Below, piece after piece: positions 25,123 through 34,293 of a DNA stretch of 64,000 nt. The stretch spans positions 3,967 to 67,966 of the forward strand of contig CAYIFA010000001.1 in assembly GCA_964362625.1 (NCBI GenBank), read 5' to 3'. The first letter of the stretch is position 1. Each line of letters begins with the position of its first letter. The position numbers were made by a program, and so were the translations under genes. The notes under the pieces are model-generated. The model was not told the origin of the DNA. It worked only from the letters and a program-made list of their open reading frames with translations, and made no database searches. Source of the stretch: CAYIFA01 sp964362625. GTDB taxonomy: Bacteria; Patescibacteriota; Minisyncoccia; 1-14-0-10-42-19.

Positions 25123-25560
25123 TTAAAACTTTGATTTATAATCGCTAAAATCCGGCGCCTCTGTCTCGTTGTCGCCCTCTTTCCATGGATAATCGCATAT
25201 ATTTACCATTACTGCATCGTCCTTAAAGGGATTCCGTATAAGATAGCCAACGCCGGCCGGAATATCAAATAGAACCGGATGACTGTCGGCATTAACCTCT
25301 GTTTCCTTAAAAACTTCTGCTTCGCGATACGCAAGGATAATCCTCCCTTCCACAAGATTCAAAAGAGTCCTTCTCTTTCGGTGCAAATAAGGTCCTTTCT
25401 CTTCTCCGGCCCGGCAAGTGGCATAATAAACATAACGCGGCGTCATTGCCGGAAGCGAGTCATAATCTTTCCACAGCGGCATCAGCATTCCGTTGGTCCG
25501 GCCGCTAGTTTTGCTGACGGTTTTTATTCTAACAATAGGATAAGAACTTACTCCGGCCAT
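25123..25560 (-). CDS. RmlC/FdtA-like sugar epimerase or isomerase cupin
   Basis: A 145-residue single cupin. The segment KGPYLHRKRRTLLNLVEGR resembles the catalytic histidine strand of dTDP-4-keto-sugar 3,5-epimerases and 3,4-ketoisomerases. FDIPAGVGYLIRNPF and MVNICDYPW match later RmlC strands. It ends in a polar tail. Being next to rmlB in an operon, it most likely acts on the dTDP-4-keto-6-deoxy sugar; epimerase and ketoisomerase activities cannot be separated by eye. Confidence 0.75.
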   Translation of the reverse strand: MAGVSSYPIVRIKTVSKTSGRTNGMLMPLWKDYDSLPAMTPRYVYYATCRAGEEKGPYLHRKRRTLLNLVEGRIILAYREAEVFKETEVNADSHPVLFDIPAGVGYLIRNPFKDDAVMVNICDYPWKEGDNETEAPDFSDYKSKF

Positions 25561-25599
25561 CTTTAAATGCTACGGAATCCGGACTAAAAAATCAAGTTT

Positions 25600-26997
25600 T
25601 TAAAGGATATTCAGCTGTTTTACGGCGCCGACTGCGATTAGCTCTATTTCTTCGGCGGCGCGCATGCCGGCAGACACATTTAAACCGAGGGGGCGAATAT
25701 AATTCTTCACAAACGCGCGCCTCTGCTCCATTTTATCGTCCTTCCCTTCCAAGAGATTCTCGACTAACTCGCGGAAATGTTCCGGTGATTTAGCAACTAG
25801 AAGACAACCTTCTTTAAGAAATTGCTGAAAATGAACAGCTTCGAGCTGGGTTTCGCGATACTTATCAGTCATTATGGCCACCCCCGGCTTATCTAATATC
25901 AACGCGTCAATCATTCCGCTGGTGTTTATACCGACCGTGCCGATAGAATAATATAGTGAATCGTAAAAAAACTGGCGAGCATCCGCTGTTGCCGGCAACA
26001 TTCCTTTTTTAGGAACAATAATTACCCCGTCGCTTTCAATATTTTCATAAATCTGATAATTAGAAGGGTGAGGCCGTACTGCGATTTGTATCGCCCTAAC
26101 CAGCTGGTCAGTGGAGTTATCAAGAGCTTTACGTAAATCCTTAATAAGCCATACTTCATTTTCGGCGATGTTTTTCGATGAACCAAGATAAAGAATATAT
26201 GGCCAATCGGATTTCAGATTGTTTTCTCGACAAAATTCTTCACGCGAAATAGATGGCTTTAATTCCCTAAACCATGCGTCGAATAGCGGAGAACCGATAA
26301 GACGAATTTTTTCTCTCGGTATACTGTGATGTTTCATTGCTTCTTCTTGTTGTGCGGCATTCCAGACCAGCACGATGTCCGGAACTACCGGGATAATCCC
26401 GCGAACAGTCAAATTATCCCAACTCATTACGCTGACAATGCTTGGAATCCCGAGGGCTTTGGCGGCTTTTAGGTATTCGGTATCCGCTGAAGAATGGCGC
26501 ATGTTGGCCGGAGAAACTACTACGGCGTTCGGTTTAAGTGTTGTTAGCTTGGTCTTAATTTGCGAATCGGCCGGACCAATATTTTCTACCAGTCCCAACA
26601 TAAACCCGGCTACCCTATTTTTAATGATCCGGTTGGCGAACGAATTTTTTTTAAGCAAAAACGGTCTCGCCCGCCTTGGCAAAAAATTTATCCAGTCACG
26701 GCGATAGAAATCAGATTGCCCCCCGACAATTAAATAACGGCGATAATTCCTGATTTCTCTTAATGGCGATAAAATATGCCGCGAAAATCCGCGGCTGGAC
26801 TCAACCAATTCATAATCGAATCTAGCATTATTTTCCTTCATCTCCGCCAAAACTTCTGCCGCGCCAAACCTGTCTCTTTTGCTCCACTTTTTATCAAAAA
26901 AAACTTTGACCTCGTGTCCGCGTCCGCATAATTCCTCGACAATGCTCCGGTAATAAGAGATTAAATTAATGCTCCGAAAAACAAACAATATGCGCAT
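25600..26997 (-). CDS. GT-B-like glycosyltransferase, CDP-glycerol-transferase-related
   Basis: The 465-residue protein starts at ATG 26997, one base after the asnB stop (a TTG three codons earlier would overlap it). N-terminal MRILFVFRSINLISYYRSI resembles GT-B glycosyltransferases. The second half has WPYILYLGSSKNIAE, IQIAVRPHPSNYQIY with the RPHP motif of CDP-glycerol/polysaccharide phosphotransferases, and GTVGINTSGMIDALILDKP, the donor loop. No membrane segment. Activity is therefore transfer of an activated sugar or alditol phosphate, specificity unknown. It shares several motifs with the proteins at 7928 and 20681. Confidence 0.67.
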   Translation of the reverse strand: MRILFVFRSINLISYYRSIVEELCGRGHEVKVFFDKKWSKRDRFGAAEVLAEMKENNARFDYELVESSRGFSRHILSPLREIRNYRRYLIVGGQSDFYRRDWINFLPRRARPFLLKKNSFANRIIKNRVAGFMLGLVENIGPADSQIKTKLTTLKPNAVVVSPANMRHSSADTEYLKAAKALGIPSIVSVMSWDNLTVRGIIPVVPDIVLVWNAAQQEEAMKHHSIPREKIRLIGSPLFDAWFRELKPSISREEFCRENNLKSDWPYILYLGSSKNIAENEVWLIKDLRKALDNSTDQLVRAIQIAVRPHPSNYQIYENIESDGVIIVPKKGMLPATADARQFFYDSLYYSIGTVGINTSGMIDALILDKPGVAIMTDKYRETQLEAVHFQQFLKEGCLLVAKSPEHFRELVENLLEGKDDKMEQRRAFVKNYIRPLGLNVSAGMRAAEEIELIAVGAVKQLNIL

Positions 26998-26998
26998 A

Positions 26999-28858
26999 CT
27001 AATCAAAATATTTTCTTAGCCACAGTTCTAAATGAATCCACTGCCAAATGTGAAAAGAATTGGTATGGCTGATGATCGGAGCTTCGGTATATGCTTTGTA
27101 TTCCGCGAGTATTTTTTTCTGGTCAAAATAATGGCGATTAGCGAATGACTTTGAAGAAAGAATGGAGGTAATCCATGGCCTAAGTTCGCGCTTAAACCAT
27201 TGACGCTGGGGACTGGGCACCGCGCGCTTAGGCGCATTCAAAACATACTCAGGCATTATTTTTTTAAGCGCTTGACGCATAAAATATCGCTGTTGGCCGC
27301 TATGAATTTTATGCCGACCGGCAAGCGATATCCCTAGTTCCATCAAACGATAATCAACAAAAGGCACGCGCTGTTCTATGCCGTAAGCCATGGCCGCGCG
27401 ATCAGCACTGTGAAGAATGCGCGGTAATTTAGTATATAAAATATCGCGATATTGCATATTTTGCAAGGCCGATTCAAATGGTTTTTCGAAATCCGGGCGC
27501 TCGTGGTGAGACTGTTTAATAAAATTACGGGATAGAACTTCGGCATTGGCAAAACTGCTGGCATCTGCCGATGTGCCGCCGAGAAAATAAGAAGATAAGG
27601 AGTTTATAAAAAATCTTAATACAGCGTGTTCATCAGAAATTGAACGCAGCATTCCGTAAGCATTCAATTCATCATACATCCGATCCAGCCCATCATTTTG
27701 CAAAACATCTAGAAAATAAGCGCCCATATAATACTCGTAGCCGGCGCCAACTTCATCTCCACCTTGTCCGCCCAAAATTACCGGAATTTTGTTTTCGCGG
27801 CAAACTTTGGCAAGCATGTGCAGGCCGAATGTCGGCAGCCCGGGGAACGGCTCATCTTGATGCCATAAAACTTCTTCGGCAAGGTCAGACATATCGCTAG
27901 GCGAAACTGTTATATACTCCCATTTCCACCCCAATCCTTTCGCCAGCGCCTTCATAAAAGGAATTTCTTTGTCCTTATGGTCGCTGTAAACGTGCGAAAA
28001 CAGCCGGAAATTTTTCTGGCCGCCAACTATATGGTGCACCATCGCGGTTACTGCCGAAGAATCAAAACCGCCGGAAAGCTGAACGCCGATCGGAACATCG
28101 CTGCGTAATTGGATGCACACCGCGTCTTTAAAAACGTGGAAAAAATCTCCTGCGGCTTTTCCGCCGCTCCAGTTTGATAAATCAAGCACACGATCTTTTA
28201 GATCCCAGTATCGTTCAATCTTTAGTTTTCCGTTTTTATAAAGCAAAAAGCACCCGGCCGGAAGCTGATGAATATTTTCAAAAAAAGTTTCGTTGGTGTG
28301 ATGATAATAGCCGTAAGCCAAATAGTCATAAATAATTTTATCGTTCGGCTTGGTTTTAATGCCGGCGACGAGTAGTGCCTTTATTTCTGAAGCAAAATAA
28401 AATACGCCGTTTTGAATCGCATAATAAAATGGTTTGACCCCCAGGTGGTCTCGCGCCGCGTATAATTCTTTTTTGTGTTCGTCCCAAAGCGCGAATGCAA
28501 AAATGCCATTTAGATGTTCCGGCGTTCGCTTCCCCCATTTTTTATAACCTTTAAGCAAAACCTCGGTATCCGAAGAGCTCTGCCAGGGACCGGACAACTC
28601 TTTTTTTAGCTCAAGATAATTATAAATTTCACCATTGAAAGTAATCCAAATTTTTCCTGAAGTATCGGGCATTGGCTGATGGCCAGACGCGCTCAAATCC
28701 AAAATACTCAAACGCCGATGCCCGAGCGCCGCGTTATCCTTTATATAAACTCCCTCATCATCCGACCCGCGATGCCGGATGGCCTTGACCATCCGCGCAA
28801 GTAATTTTGACGGTGGTTTTTGATTTTTTTTACAAACAAACCCGGCAATGCCGCACAT
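26999..28858 (-). CDS. asnB: Glutamine-hydrolysing asparagine synthetase family (AsnB)
   Basis: AsnB-type enzymes adenylate a carboxylate and amidate it with ammonia from glutamine. The 619-residue protein begins MCGIAGFV, so Cys2 is the glutaminase nucleophile. RLSILDLSASGHQPM and FNGEIYN follow. The synthetase domain has the ATP loop QLSGGFDSSAV around residue 255. It is the first gene of an operon with glycosyltransferases and RmlB. Homologues in such loci can amidate uronic acids on glycans instead of making asparagine; both remain possible. The predicted transcript start is only about five bases before the ATG. Confidence 0.9.
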   Translation of the reverse strand: MCGIAGFVCKKNQKPPSKLLARMVKAIRHRGSDDEGVYIKDNAALGHRRLSILDLSASGHQPMPDTSGKIWITFNGEIYNYLELKKELSGPWQSSSDTEVLLKGYKKWGKRTPEHLNGIFAFALWDEHKKELYAARDHLGVKPFYYAIQNGVFYFASEIKALLVAGIKTKPNDKIIYDYLAYGYYHHTNETFFENIHQLPAGCFLLYKNGKLKIERYWDLKDRVLDLSNWSGGKAAGDFFHVFKDAVCIQLRSDVPIGVQLSGGFDSSAVTAMVHHIVGGQKNFRLFSHVYSDHKDKEIPFMKALAKGLGWKWEYITVSPSDMSDLAEEVLWHQDEPFPGLPTFGLHMLAKVCRENKIPVILGGQGGDEVGAGYEYYMGAYFLDVLQNDGLDRMYDELNAYGMLRSISDEHAVLRFFINSLSSYFLGGTSADASSFANAEVLSRNFIKQSHHERPDFEKPFESALQNMQYRDILYTKLPRILHSADRAAMAYGIEQRVPFVDYRLMELGISLAGRHKIHSGQQRYFMRQALKKIMPEYVLNAPKRAVPSPQRQWFKRELRPWITSILSSKSFANRHYFDQKKILAEYKAYTEAPIISHTNSFHIWQWIHLELWLRKYFD

Positions 28859-28869
28859 ATGATTATGAT

Positions 28870-28898
28870 ATTTTAAGCTTTATTATGAAATAACGCAA
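28870..28898 (-). promoter_or_regulatory. asnB operon promoter
   Basis: TTGCGT (28893-28898) and TAAAAT (28870-28875) are 17 bases apart on the minus strand. The -10 ends 11 bases before the asnB ATG and no ribosome site is present, suggesting a near-leaderless message. Confidence 0.6.
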
Positions 28899-28940
28899 AG
28901 ATAAGATCCAAGTCAGGTATTTATTTTTAGTAAAACATGG

Positions 28941-28946
28941 TATATT
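28941..28946 (+). promoter_or_regulatory. Candidate -10 box for the PhyH gene (leaderless)
   Basis: TATATT ends six bases before the plus-strand ATG at 28953 in the divergent gap with asnB. No Shine-Dalgarno sequence lies upstream and the -35 is poor, so support is moderate. Confidence 0.45.
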
Positions 28947-28952
28947 TTCTTC

Positions 28953-29939
28953 ATGGAAAAACTCCTACGCATTCCCCGGGCTAACTATGCGAATCATCCG
29001 GCTTATGGCGAGCTCTTTGGCAAACCCTCATTATTTTTACGAGCTAGGGCTCTTAAGCGTTTTCTGCCTCAATTTTTCCGCCAAATCAAAAGAGCAATCG
29101 CTGAAAACCGCCGACCGGTAGATTCTCTCGAACTGACTGCAGAAGATAACCGCCGCTTTCCATTGCTGGCTACGCTAGTTCGGGATGGAATTGCCGCGCT
29201 TAACTTAAGCGATCAGGAGATTACGCGCATCCGTCAAAACGCCGAACCGCATATTCAAGATTTACAAAAACACAAATATTCAATTCCGGTCGGTAAACGG
29301 CAATTTAAAGATAAAGTCCGCGCCATACCCAAAAAAGAATTTCCGGAATTCTTCACTATGATCAGTGAAATATTGGGCGGACATCAAGTTATAGAAACAT
29401 TATCTCGTTATCGGGGCTTCGCTCTGGCCTTCAATAACATCTTTGTTCATATCAGCGACCCCGACGATGTTGATTGGCGCAACAAATTTAGCGACATCAA
29501 TCTCCCTGACCCGAAAAGCGTTTATATGCACTTTGATTCCAAAATCCAACGCACGAAATGCCTGCTTTATCTTACGACCGTTACTGCCGACAATGGCCCG
29601 TTTTGCCATATTCGGGGGAGTAACCGCATTAAAACCGGATTTCTGGAGTATGTGACCAGAAAAGCCAATGATAAAAGCGGTCTGGATGGCTGGGAACCCC
29701 AAACGCGGCGCCTATTTTCCGCTCTGCCGAAATTTTTTCAGCACAAATCAGAGTTCGGCAATGACCTCTCGGACTCTGATCCGGAAACCCAAAAGATGCT
29801 CGCCTTAGAAAGGCAATTCACTACCACTGACGGGAACCTGCTTCTTTTTGACACCGATAGTCTACATCGCGGTGGGATGATAAAAGAAGGACAGCGTATT
29901 ATGCTGCAAATTGATTTTGTCCGCGCTTCCAGCGCGTAA
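28953..29939 (+). CDS. Phytanoyl-CoA dioxygenase-family (PhyH) oxygenase
   Basis: PhyH proteins are Fe(II)/2-oxoglutarate oxygenases that hydroxylate small molecules. In this 328-residue protein the iron-binding pair is H193 and D195 in YMHFDSK, the distal histidine about 305 in DTDSLHRGG, and the 2-oxoglutarate arginine about 315 in EGQRIMLQID. TVTADNGPFCHIRGSNR is a family-typical turn. The N-terminal 120 residues have no recognised domain. It is divergent from asnB and followed by an FkbM methyltransferase, so hydroxylation then methylation of a sugar or linker is a plausible but unproven sequence. Confidence 0.85.
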   Translation: MEKLLRIPRANYANHPAYGELFGKPSLFLRARALKRFLPQFFRQIKRAIAENRRPVDSLELTAEDNRRFPLLATLVRDGIAALNLSDQEITRIRQNAEPHIQDLQKHKYSIPVGKRQFKDKVRAIPKKEFPEFFTMISEILGGHQVIETLSRYRGFALAFNNIFVHISDPDDVDWRNKFSDINLPDPKSVYMHFDSKIQRTKCLLYLTTVTADNGPFCHIRGSNRIKTGFLEYVTRKANDKSGLDGWEPQTRRLFSALPKFFQHKSEFGNDLSDSDPETQKMLALERQFTTTDGNLLLFDTDSLHRGGMIKEGQRIMLQIDFVRASSA

Positions 29940-29949
29940 CTGGCACGCC

Positions 29950-30960
29950 ATGAACATATTCATCGACGAGCAACTTGAACATTACTTTGCCCGCTACCCG
30001 CTTACCTTAATAGACGTCGGCGCAAGCGGCGGACTCCAAGAAAATTGGCGCGAGGCCGAACGATTTCTTAAAGTAATCGGCTTTGAGCCCGACTCCCGCT
30101 CCAAAGCCATGGGGCCAAAAACTTCCGGAAACATCAACTTGGAATGCGGGCTCCACAATAAAAAAACAGCTGTTGATTTTTATCTGACTCGTTCAAAAAC
30201 AAAATCATCATTCTTTAAGCCGAATTTTGATTTTCTTTCCAAGTTTCCTAAATCCGATTTCTATGAAATAGTGGGCAAGCGAAGAATAGAATGCGACACG
30301 CTTGATAATCAATTGCGCGGGCATAGTATCCAGGATGTTGATTTCATAAAAATAGATACGCAGGGCAGCGAATTATTTATTTTGGAAGGCGCAGAAAACC
30401 TGCTCGCTGGCCCGATTTTCGGGATAGAAGTTGAAGTGGAATTTGCATCAATGTACGAAAACCAGCCGCTTTTTGCCGAAGTCGATTTGTTTTTAAAAAA
30501 GCACGGATTCCAACTTTTTGATCTCGCGCCTTGTTACTGGAAGCGCAAAGGCGGGCGGGCGTTAGGCGGTCCGCAAGGACAATTGATTTATGCCGACGCG
30601 CTATATTTTAAAAATGACGCGGCCTTCAATAGTTTCATCGGCCATCTTACGCCGGATGAACTAAAGAGATCTAAAGTTTTACGCGCGCTTTCCGTATGCT
30701 TGCTTTATGGCTATTTTGATTACGCTGTGGAACTTTTTGAAGCGAATAAAAAAATATTCGGCAAAACTGAATCCGAATTAATTGAATCGCGGATTAAAAA
30801 TGCCGGTCAAAAATACGGCAAAAACTTGAAATTCCGCGGCCAGGAAGCGCTCGCGCGCGCGCTCTACAAATTATGGAAAATCTTCACGCCCAAAGATTAT
30901 GGTTGGAGACGTTTCAGATATAAACCGGGCAATCGCGCGAGCGACTTCATTTCGCAGTGA
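29950..30960 (+). CDS. FkbM-family methyltransferase
   Basis: FkbM-type enzymes are SAM-dependent O-methyltransferases often found in surface-glycan loci. The 336-residue protein has the SAM motif LTLIDVGASGGLQENW near the N-terminus, KVIGFEPDSRS, and the conserved DFIKIDTQGSELFILEGAENLL with the family IDxQGxE signature around residues 145-150. The last 100 residues are basic and unassigned. The ATG at 29950, ten bases after the PhyH stop, is preferred to a start 39 bases earlier that would overlap it. It converges on the gene at 30972 with only 11 bases between stops. Confidence 0.88.
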   Translation: MNIFIDEQLEHYFARYPLTLIDVGASGGLQENWREAERFLKVIGFEPDSRSKAMGPKTSGNINLECGLHNKKTAVDFYLTRSKTKSSFFKPNFDFLSKFPKSDFYEIVGKRRIECDTLDNQLRGHSIQDVDFIKIDTQGSELFILEGAENLLAGPIFGIEVEVEFASMYENQPLFAEVDLFLKKHGFQLFDLAPCYWKRKGGRALGGPQGQLIYADALYFKNDAAFNSFIGHLTPDELKRSKVLRALSVCLLYGYFDYAVELFEANKKIFGKTESELIESRIKNAGQKYGKNLKFRGQEALARALYKLWKIFTPKDYGWRRFRYKPGNRASDFISQ

Positions 30961-30971
30961 TTCGAAAAAAT

Positions 30972-31853
30972 TTAACTAAATCCGCCGTCCCAAATATATT
31001 CTATCTTTTTTCTTTTCCTGGCCGAGGAAGCAAAAATTCTTATTTTCAAAAATTTATGAATGCGTTTATAGACGCGCCGGAATGAACCTTCTCTTAAAAA
31101 AACTCTCAGACGATAACGCAGATAAAAAATCCTCGAACAGTATTCGCGAGCGATTCGCAACCTGGCCAATTGATGTTGCCTTCTTCTGGTATTAATAATG
31201 CTATGCGGGTAAATCGCGTGCTCAAATAAGTAGATTCGGCAAAATCGCACTCGGCCGCCTTGATAGATAACTCTCGCGACAAAATCACCGTCCGCGGCCA
31301 CTGAATTGCATAGTCCGAACTTGGCAAAGGTTTTTTGGCGGTAAACAAATCCCATGCCGCAGGCGTTATATCTAAACACGTCTTCCGGGCTCGACCCGTA
31401 ATTAGTGCCGGGCGGCAGCCAATATGGGAGTTTTTTGGTGCCATATTTGCGCATTCCGCCGCACACCAACAAATCAATTTCCGAATACCGGTTCAAAACC
31501 TCAATTGCTTTTTCAATGCCTTCACGGTAAACAATGTCGTCATCAGACATAAGATAAATGTATCTCCCCCGGGCCAGCATAATTCCTTTATTGGACGCCT
31601 CATATGCGTTGCCATCCGGCTCAGATACAAAAACGTTAACCAGATTTCCGAAGCTCTTAACTATTTCCAAAGTATTATCATTTGAGCCGCCGTCAATAAG
31701 CAATAGTTCGTCATCCGGACCAATAAGCTCTTTTGCGCGCTCAAGCGCGCTTTCCAGAAATCCTGCCCGGTTTTTTGTAGCCAAGACATACGAAACCCGC
31801 TTGGAATGCGCGGCATCGAAACTATAAGCACTATTTTTATCAGTATTAATCAT
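30972..31853 (-). CDS. Glycosyltransferase family 2
   Basis: A GT-A fold enzyme of 293 residues from ATG 31853, which overlaps the upstream stop as ATGA (a TTG four codons earlier is less likely). It shows VSYVLATKNRAGFLESAL, LLLIDGGSNDNT, and the metal-binding IYLMSDDDIVY. NACGMGFVYRQKTFAKFG is an acceptor-side loop. The last 70 residues are very basic (RRRQHQLARLRIAREY, SARKRKK), suggesting peripheral association with acidic membrane lipid. Coupled to the second GT2-like gene upstream. Confidence 0.9.
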   Translation of the reverse strand: MINTDKNSAYSFDAAHSKRVSYVLATKNRAGFLESALERAKELIGPDDELLLIDGGSNDNTLEIVKSFGNLVNVFVSEPDGNAYEASNKGIMLARGRYIYLMSDDDIVYREGIEKAIEVLNRYSEIDLLVCGGMRKYGTKKLPYWLPPGTNYGSSPEDVFRYNACGMGFVYRQKTFAKFGLCNSVAADGDFVARVIYQGGRVRFCRIYLFEHAIYPHSIINTRRRQHQLARLRIAREYCSRIFYLRYRLRVFLREGSFRRVYKRIHKFLKIRIFASSARKRKKIEYIWDGGFS

Positions 31854-32614
31854 TTTCCGGGCCAAGTTCCGATAAATCCTTGCGAAGCGGTTAAAATGCC
31901 TTCGTTTTTATACGAGCGCACTTCGTCCCTCCGAGTCTTGCTGAATTTCCGATAAATTCCCCACTTTTTTGCCCCCCAGCCGCGAGTCCACAACCGCATC
32001 ATAAGCGGGTGGTCAAATTTCCTGCCGTAAGTTTGCCACAAGCTTGAATTCTTTTTGACAATCTCGTTCAAAAATACATTGTCGGCGTAAATAACGAATC
32101 CGCCCTTTTCAATAATTCGCAGGGTCATATCGGTCTCTCCGTGGCTCGAAACAAAACGGTTGTCCAGTCCTCCCAAATTCCGCCATACGCTTTTCTTATA
32201 TATACCGCAAAGATATGGCATCAGCGGAGAGCCTTGGTCATCACGGATGAAACGATTTTCTCTTTCCCTATCCCTATGCTTTTTATAAATTAACGAACCA
32301 ATAGCTAAATCGCTTTTCGCGCCCAACATCGCCGCGTATAATTTATCAAGCGCATGTTCGCTATAAACAATATCATCAACTGTTGGCATTATATATTCGC
32401 CTTTAACAAGGCGGCTGGCCGCCTCTAGACATTGCTGCGGCTTGACATCGCTATACACATACTTAAAATTTTCGGGAAGACTAAAGGTCGGTTTTTCCGG
32501 TCCGACAAAAATTAGCTCAAATGGAACTTCGTTTGACTTCAGCATTTCATAATAAGCCAGCCACAACTTAGTTCTTTTCGCCGGACCAATTAAACTTATG
32601 ATCGGGTCCGGCAT
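31850..32614 (-). CDS. Glycosyltransferase family 2-like protein
   Basis: A 254-residue GT-A-type protein with the strand order of GT2. PIISLIGPAKRTKLW is at the N-terminus, then FELIFVGPEKPT, ASRLVKGEYIMPTVDD with the DD metal site at about 92-93, and PYLCGIYKKSVWRNLGGLDN. The fold lacks the usual long C-terminal part and ends in basic residues. It is translated first in a two-gene unit with the GT2 at 30972. Specificity unknown. Confidence 0.78.
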   Translation of the reverse strand: MPDPIISLIGPAKRTKLWLAYYEMLKSNEVPFELIFVGPEKPTFSLPENFKYVYSDVKPQQCLEAASRLVKGEYIMPTVDDIVYSEHALDKLYAAMLGAKSDLAIGSLIYKKHRDRERENRFIRDDQGSPLMPYLCGIYKKSVWRNLGGLDNRFVSSHGETDMTLRIIEKGGFVIYADNVFLNEIVKKNSSLWQTYGRKFDHPLMMRLWTRGWGAKKWGIYRKFSKTRRDEVRSYKNEGILTASQGFIGTWPGK

Positions 32615-32653
32615 ACAAGATATCCAGTATATTTATAAATCATAGTACTTATT

Positions 32654-32682
32654 TTTATACCACGTAAAACCAAGAATTCCAA
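32654..32682 (-). promoter_or_regulatory. Promoter of the paired GT2 genes
   Basis: TTGGAA (32677-32682) and TATAAA (32654-32659) are 17 bases apart on the minus strand, immediately after the terminator at 32690. Confidence 0.6.
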
Positions 32683-32689
32683 CATTAAA

Positions 32690-32717
32690 AAAGACAGAGC
32701 AAGCTTGCTCTGTCTTT
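32690..32717 (-). terminator. Perfect 28-base palindromic terminator
   Basis: AAAGACAGAGCAAG is followed directly by its exact complement, and the minus strand continues TTTTAATG. It is 16 bases past the stop of the SDR gene at 32734 and would work in both directions. Confidence 0.85.
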
Positions 32718-32733
32718 GTGCCCTTTGCTTTAA

Positions 32734-33708
32734 TTAAACATTTTTACGCCGATGATACCAAGCTATGGTTCGTTTTAGACCTTCCTTTAGTGTTGTTTCG
32801 GCTCTAAAGCCAATCAATCGTTCTGCTTTCGCGGTATCAATCAGACGTTTCGGGATCATTGTCGGTTTTGATTCGTAAAAAATCAGCCGAGGCCCGTAAC
32901 CTTCGATTTCAAAAGCCAAACGCAATACATCTTTGACCGTAACCGGAACGCCAGTCGCGATATTGATCGGCTCGAAAGTCCCCAATTTCTCCATAGCCAG
33001 AAGCATGCCGCGAACAAAATCACTGATATAAAGCAAATCCTTAATATCGTTACCGTCGCCCCAAACTTCAATTGGATTGTGGCGTTCAATTACTTTGCGG
33101 ATATTGGCCGCCACCATATGCGAAGTTGCCCACTCAAAATCATCATATTCGCCATAGAGATTAGCCGGACGCACTACTACCACCGGCATGGGATTTTTGA
33201 TTTTCCCTGCGTACATCTCGCACATTACTTCGCTAAACTGCTTCATCCAGCCGGCAAAAAAGTATTTTGAAAACAAATTGCCATACTCCATTTCATCTTC
33301 TTTGACCGGATGATCGGCTACAGGATAGACGGCACTGGAAGAAATGAACAGAAACTTCTTGACCGCGGCCTGATGGGCCGCTTCCAGCATCAAAGAATTC
33401 ATGATTACGTTTGGCGTAACGTGCACAAGCGGCGTCTTTTCCATAACTGCCGCGCCAGAAGTGTTGGCCGCGCACATAAAGACATAATCCATGCTCCGGA
33501 CAATGCGTCTTGCATGATTGCCATTGGTAAGGTCGGCGAATATGTAATCAACCCCCTCATTTGTGTACTGCGGAAGTTTTTTGTGGTAAGTCGCCCGCAC
33601 TTCCGCCCCCAATTCAACCAATCTAATAATCAGATTTGTTCCGACAAACCCGGCACCACCAGTAACCAAAACCTTTTTACCGCGGAAAAAATCGCCCATC
33701 TTATTCAT
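32734..33708 (-). CDS. GDP-fucose-synthase-like SDR lacking the usual catalytic tyrosine (A)
   Basis: An extended SDR of 324 residues related to GDP-fucose synthase and other nucleotide-sugar epimerase/reductases. The cofactor loop VTGGAGFVGTNL, FMCAANTSGAAVM, FLFISSSAVYP and WGDGNDIKDLLYISDFVRG are clear. The position of the catalytic YxxxK reads FAGWMK: lysine is kept but alanine replaces tyrosine, with two phenylalanines next to it. Three other genes in the window share this change. It is preceded by GGGGGTCAGTAG at the ATG 33708 and overlaps the RmlC-like gene by eight bases. Confidence 0.85.
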   Translation of the reverse strand: MNKMGDFFRGKKVLVTGGAGFVGTNLIIRLVELGAEVRATYHKKLPQYTNEGVDYIFADLTNGNHARRIVRSMDYVFMCAANTSGAAVMEKTPLVHVTPNVIMNSLMLEAAHQAAVKKFLFISSSAVYPVADHPVKEDEMEYGNLFSKYFFAGWMKQFSEVMCEMYAGKIKNPMPVVVVRPANLYGEYDDFEWATSHMVAANIRKVIERHNPIEVWGDGNDIKDLLYISDFVRGMLLAMEKLGTFEPINIATGVPVTVKDVLRLAFEIEGYGPRLIFYESKPTMIPKRLIDTAKAERLIGFRAETTLKEGLKRTIAWYHRRKNV

Positions 33709-34237
33709 CTACTGACCCCCTTTCGTCTCTCATCGACACTATCGGGTTTTTGACCGGCCACCACACGTTAAAGCGCGAATCGTTATATCTGACGGTAAAC
33801 TGTCTGGCCATTCCCTGATACACGCAGGATTGCTTGTAGTGGAAAATTGCATCTTCGCTCATCACCACATAAGCATGGCCGTGTTTAGGTGGAATCAAAA
33901 CTTGCATTTTGTTCTCGGCGCTCGGAACAAAGCTCTGCCACTGACCAAACTGGTCTGAATCCGAATCGTAATTCAACACCACTATATAAAACTTGCCCTT
34001 AAGGCAAGTCACCAGTTTCCAGGTTCGGTCATCGCCATGAAAACCACGCAAAACGTATTTGGATGATTTGGCAACGTTGTCTTCCAGAAATTCAAGCTCA
34101 AAACCAGTTTCTTGTCTGATAACATCGGTATAAACCTTCTTGTTATACAACTCCTCATATGTGCCGCGATGATCCTCAAAAGCGAAGTGTTTAAAGACCA
34201 AAACGTTTTTTAGTTTTGTCCTTTCAACCGAAACCAT
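33701..34237 (-). CDS. dTDP-4-dehydrorhamnose 3,5-epimerase-like protein
   Basis: RmlC-type cupin epimerase, 178 residues. The start at ATG 34237 has a full AGGAGG site six bases upstream; the longer reading adds an unlikely hydrophobic stretch. FAFEDHRGTYEELYN, VLRGFHGDD...WKLVTCLKG (catalytic histidine and lysine region), VLIPPKHGHAYVV and VWWPVKNPIVSMRDE are in RmlC order. Paired with an SDR, as RmlC-type 3,5-epimerases are with fcl-like reductases in deoxy- or heptose pathways; the natural nucleotide (GDP or dTDP) is not clear. Confidence 0.86.
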   Translation of the reverse strand: MVSVERTKLKNVLVFKHFAFEDHRGTYEELYNKKVYTDVIRQETGFELEFLEDNVAKSSKYVLRGFHGDDRTWKLVTCLKGKFYIVVLNYDSDSDQFGQWQSFVPSAENKMQVLIPPKHGHAYVVMSEDAIFHYKQSCVYQGMARQFTVRYNDSRFNVWWPVKNPIVSMRDERGSVDE

Positions 34238-34293
34238 ACAGTCCTCCTGCCTTTGAGTGGTTTTTATGTCAAGGACCTTCAGACTTAAGGAAA

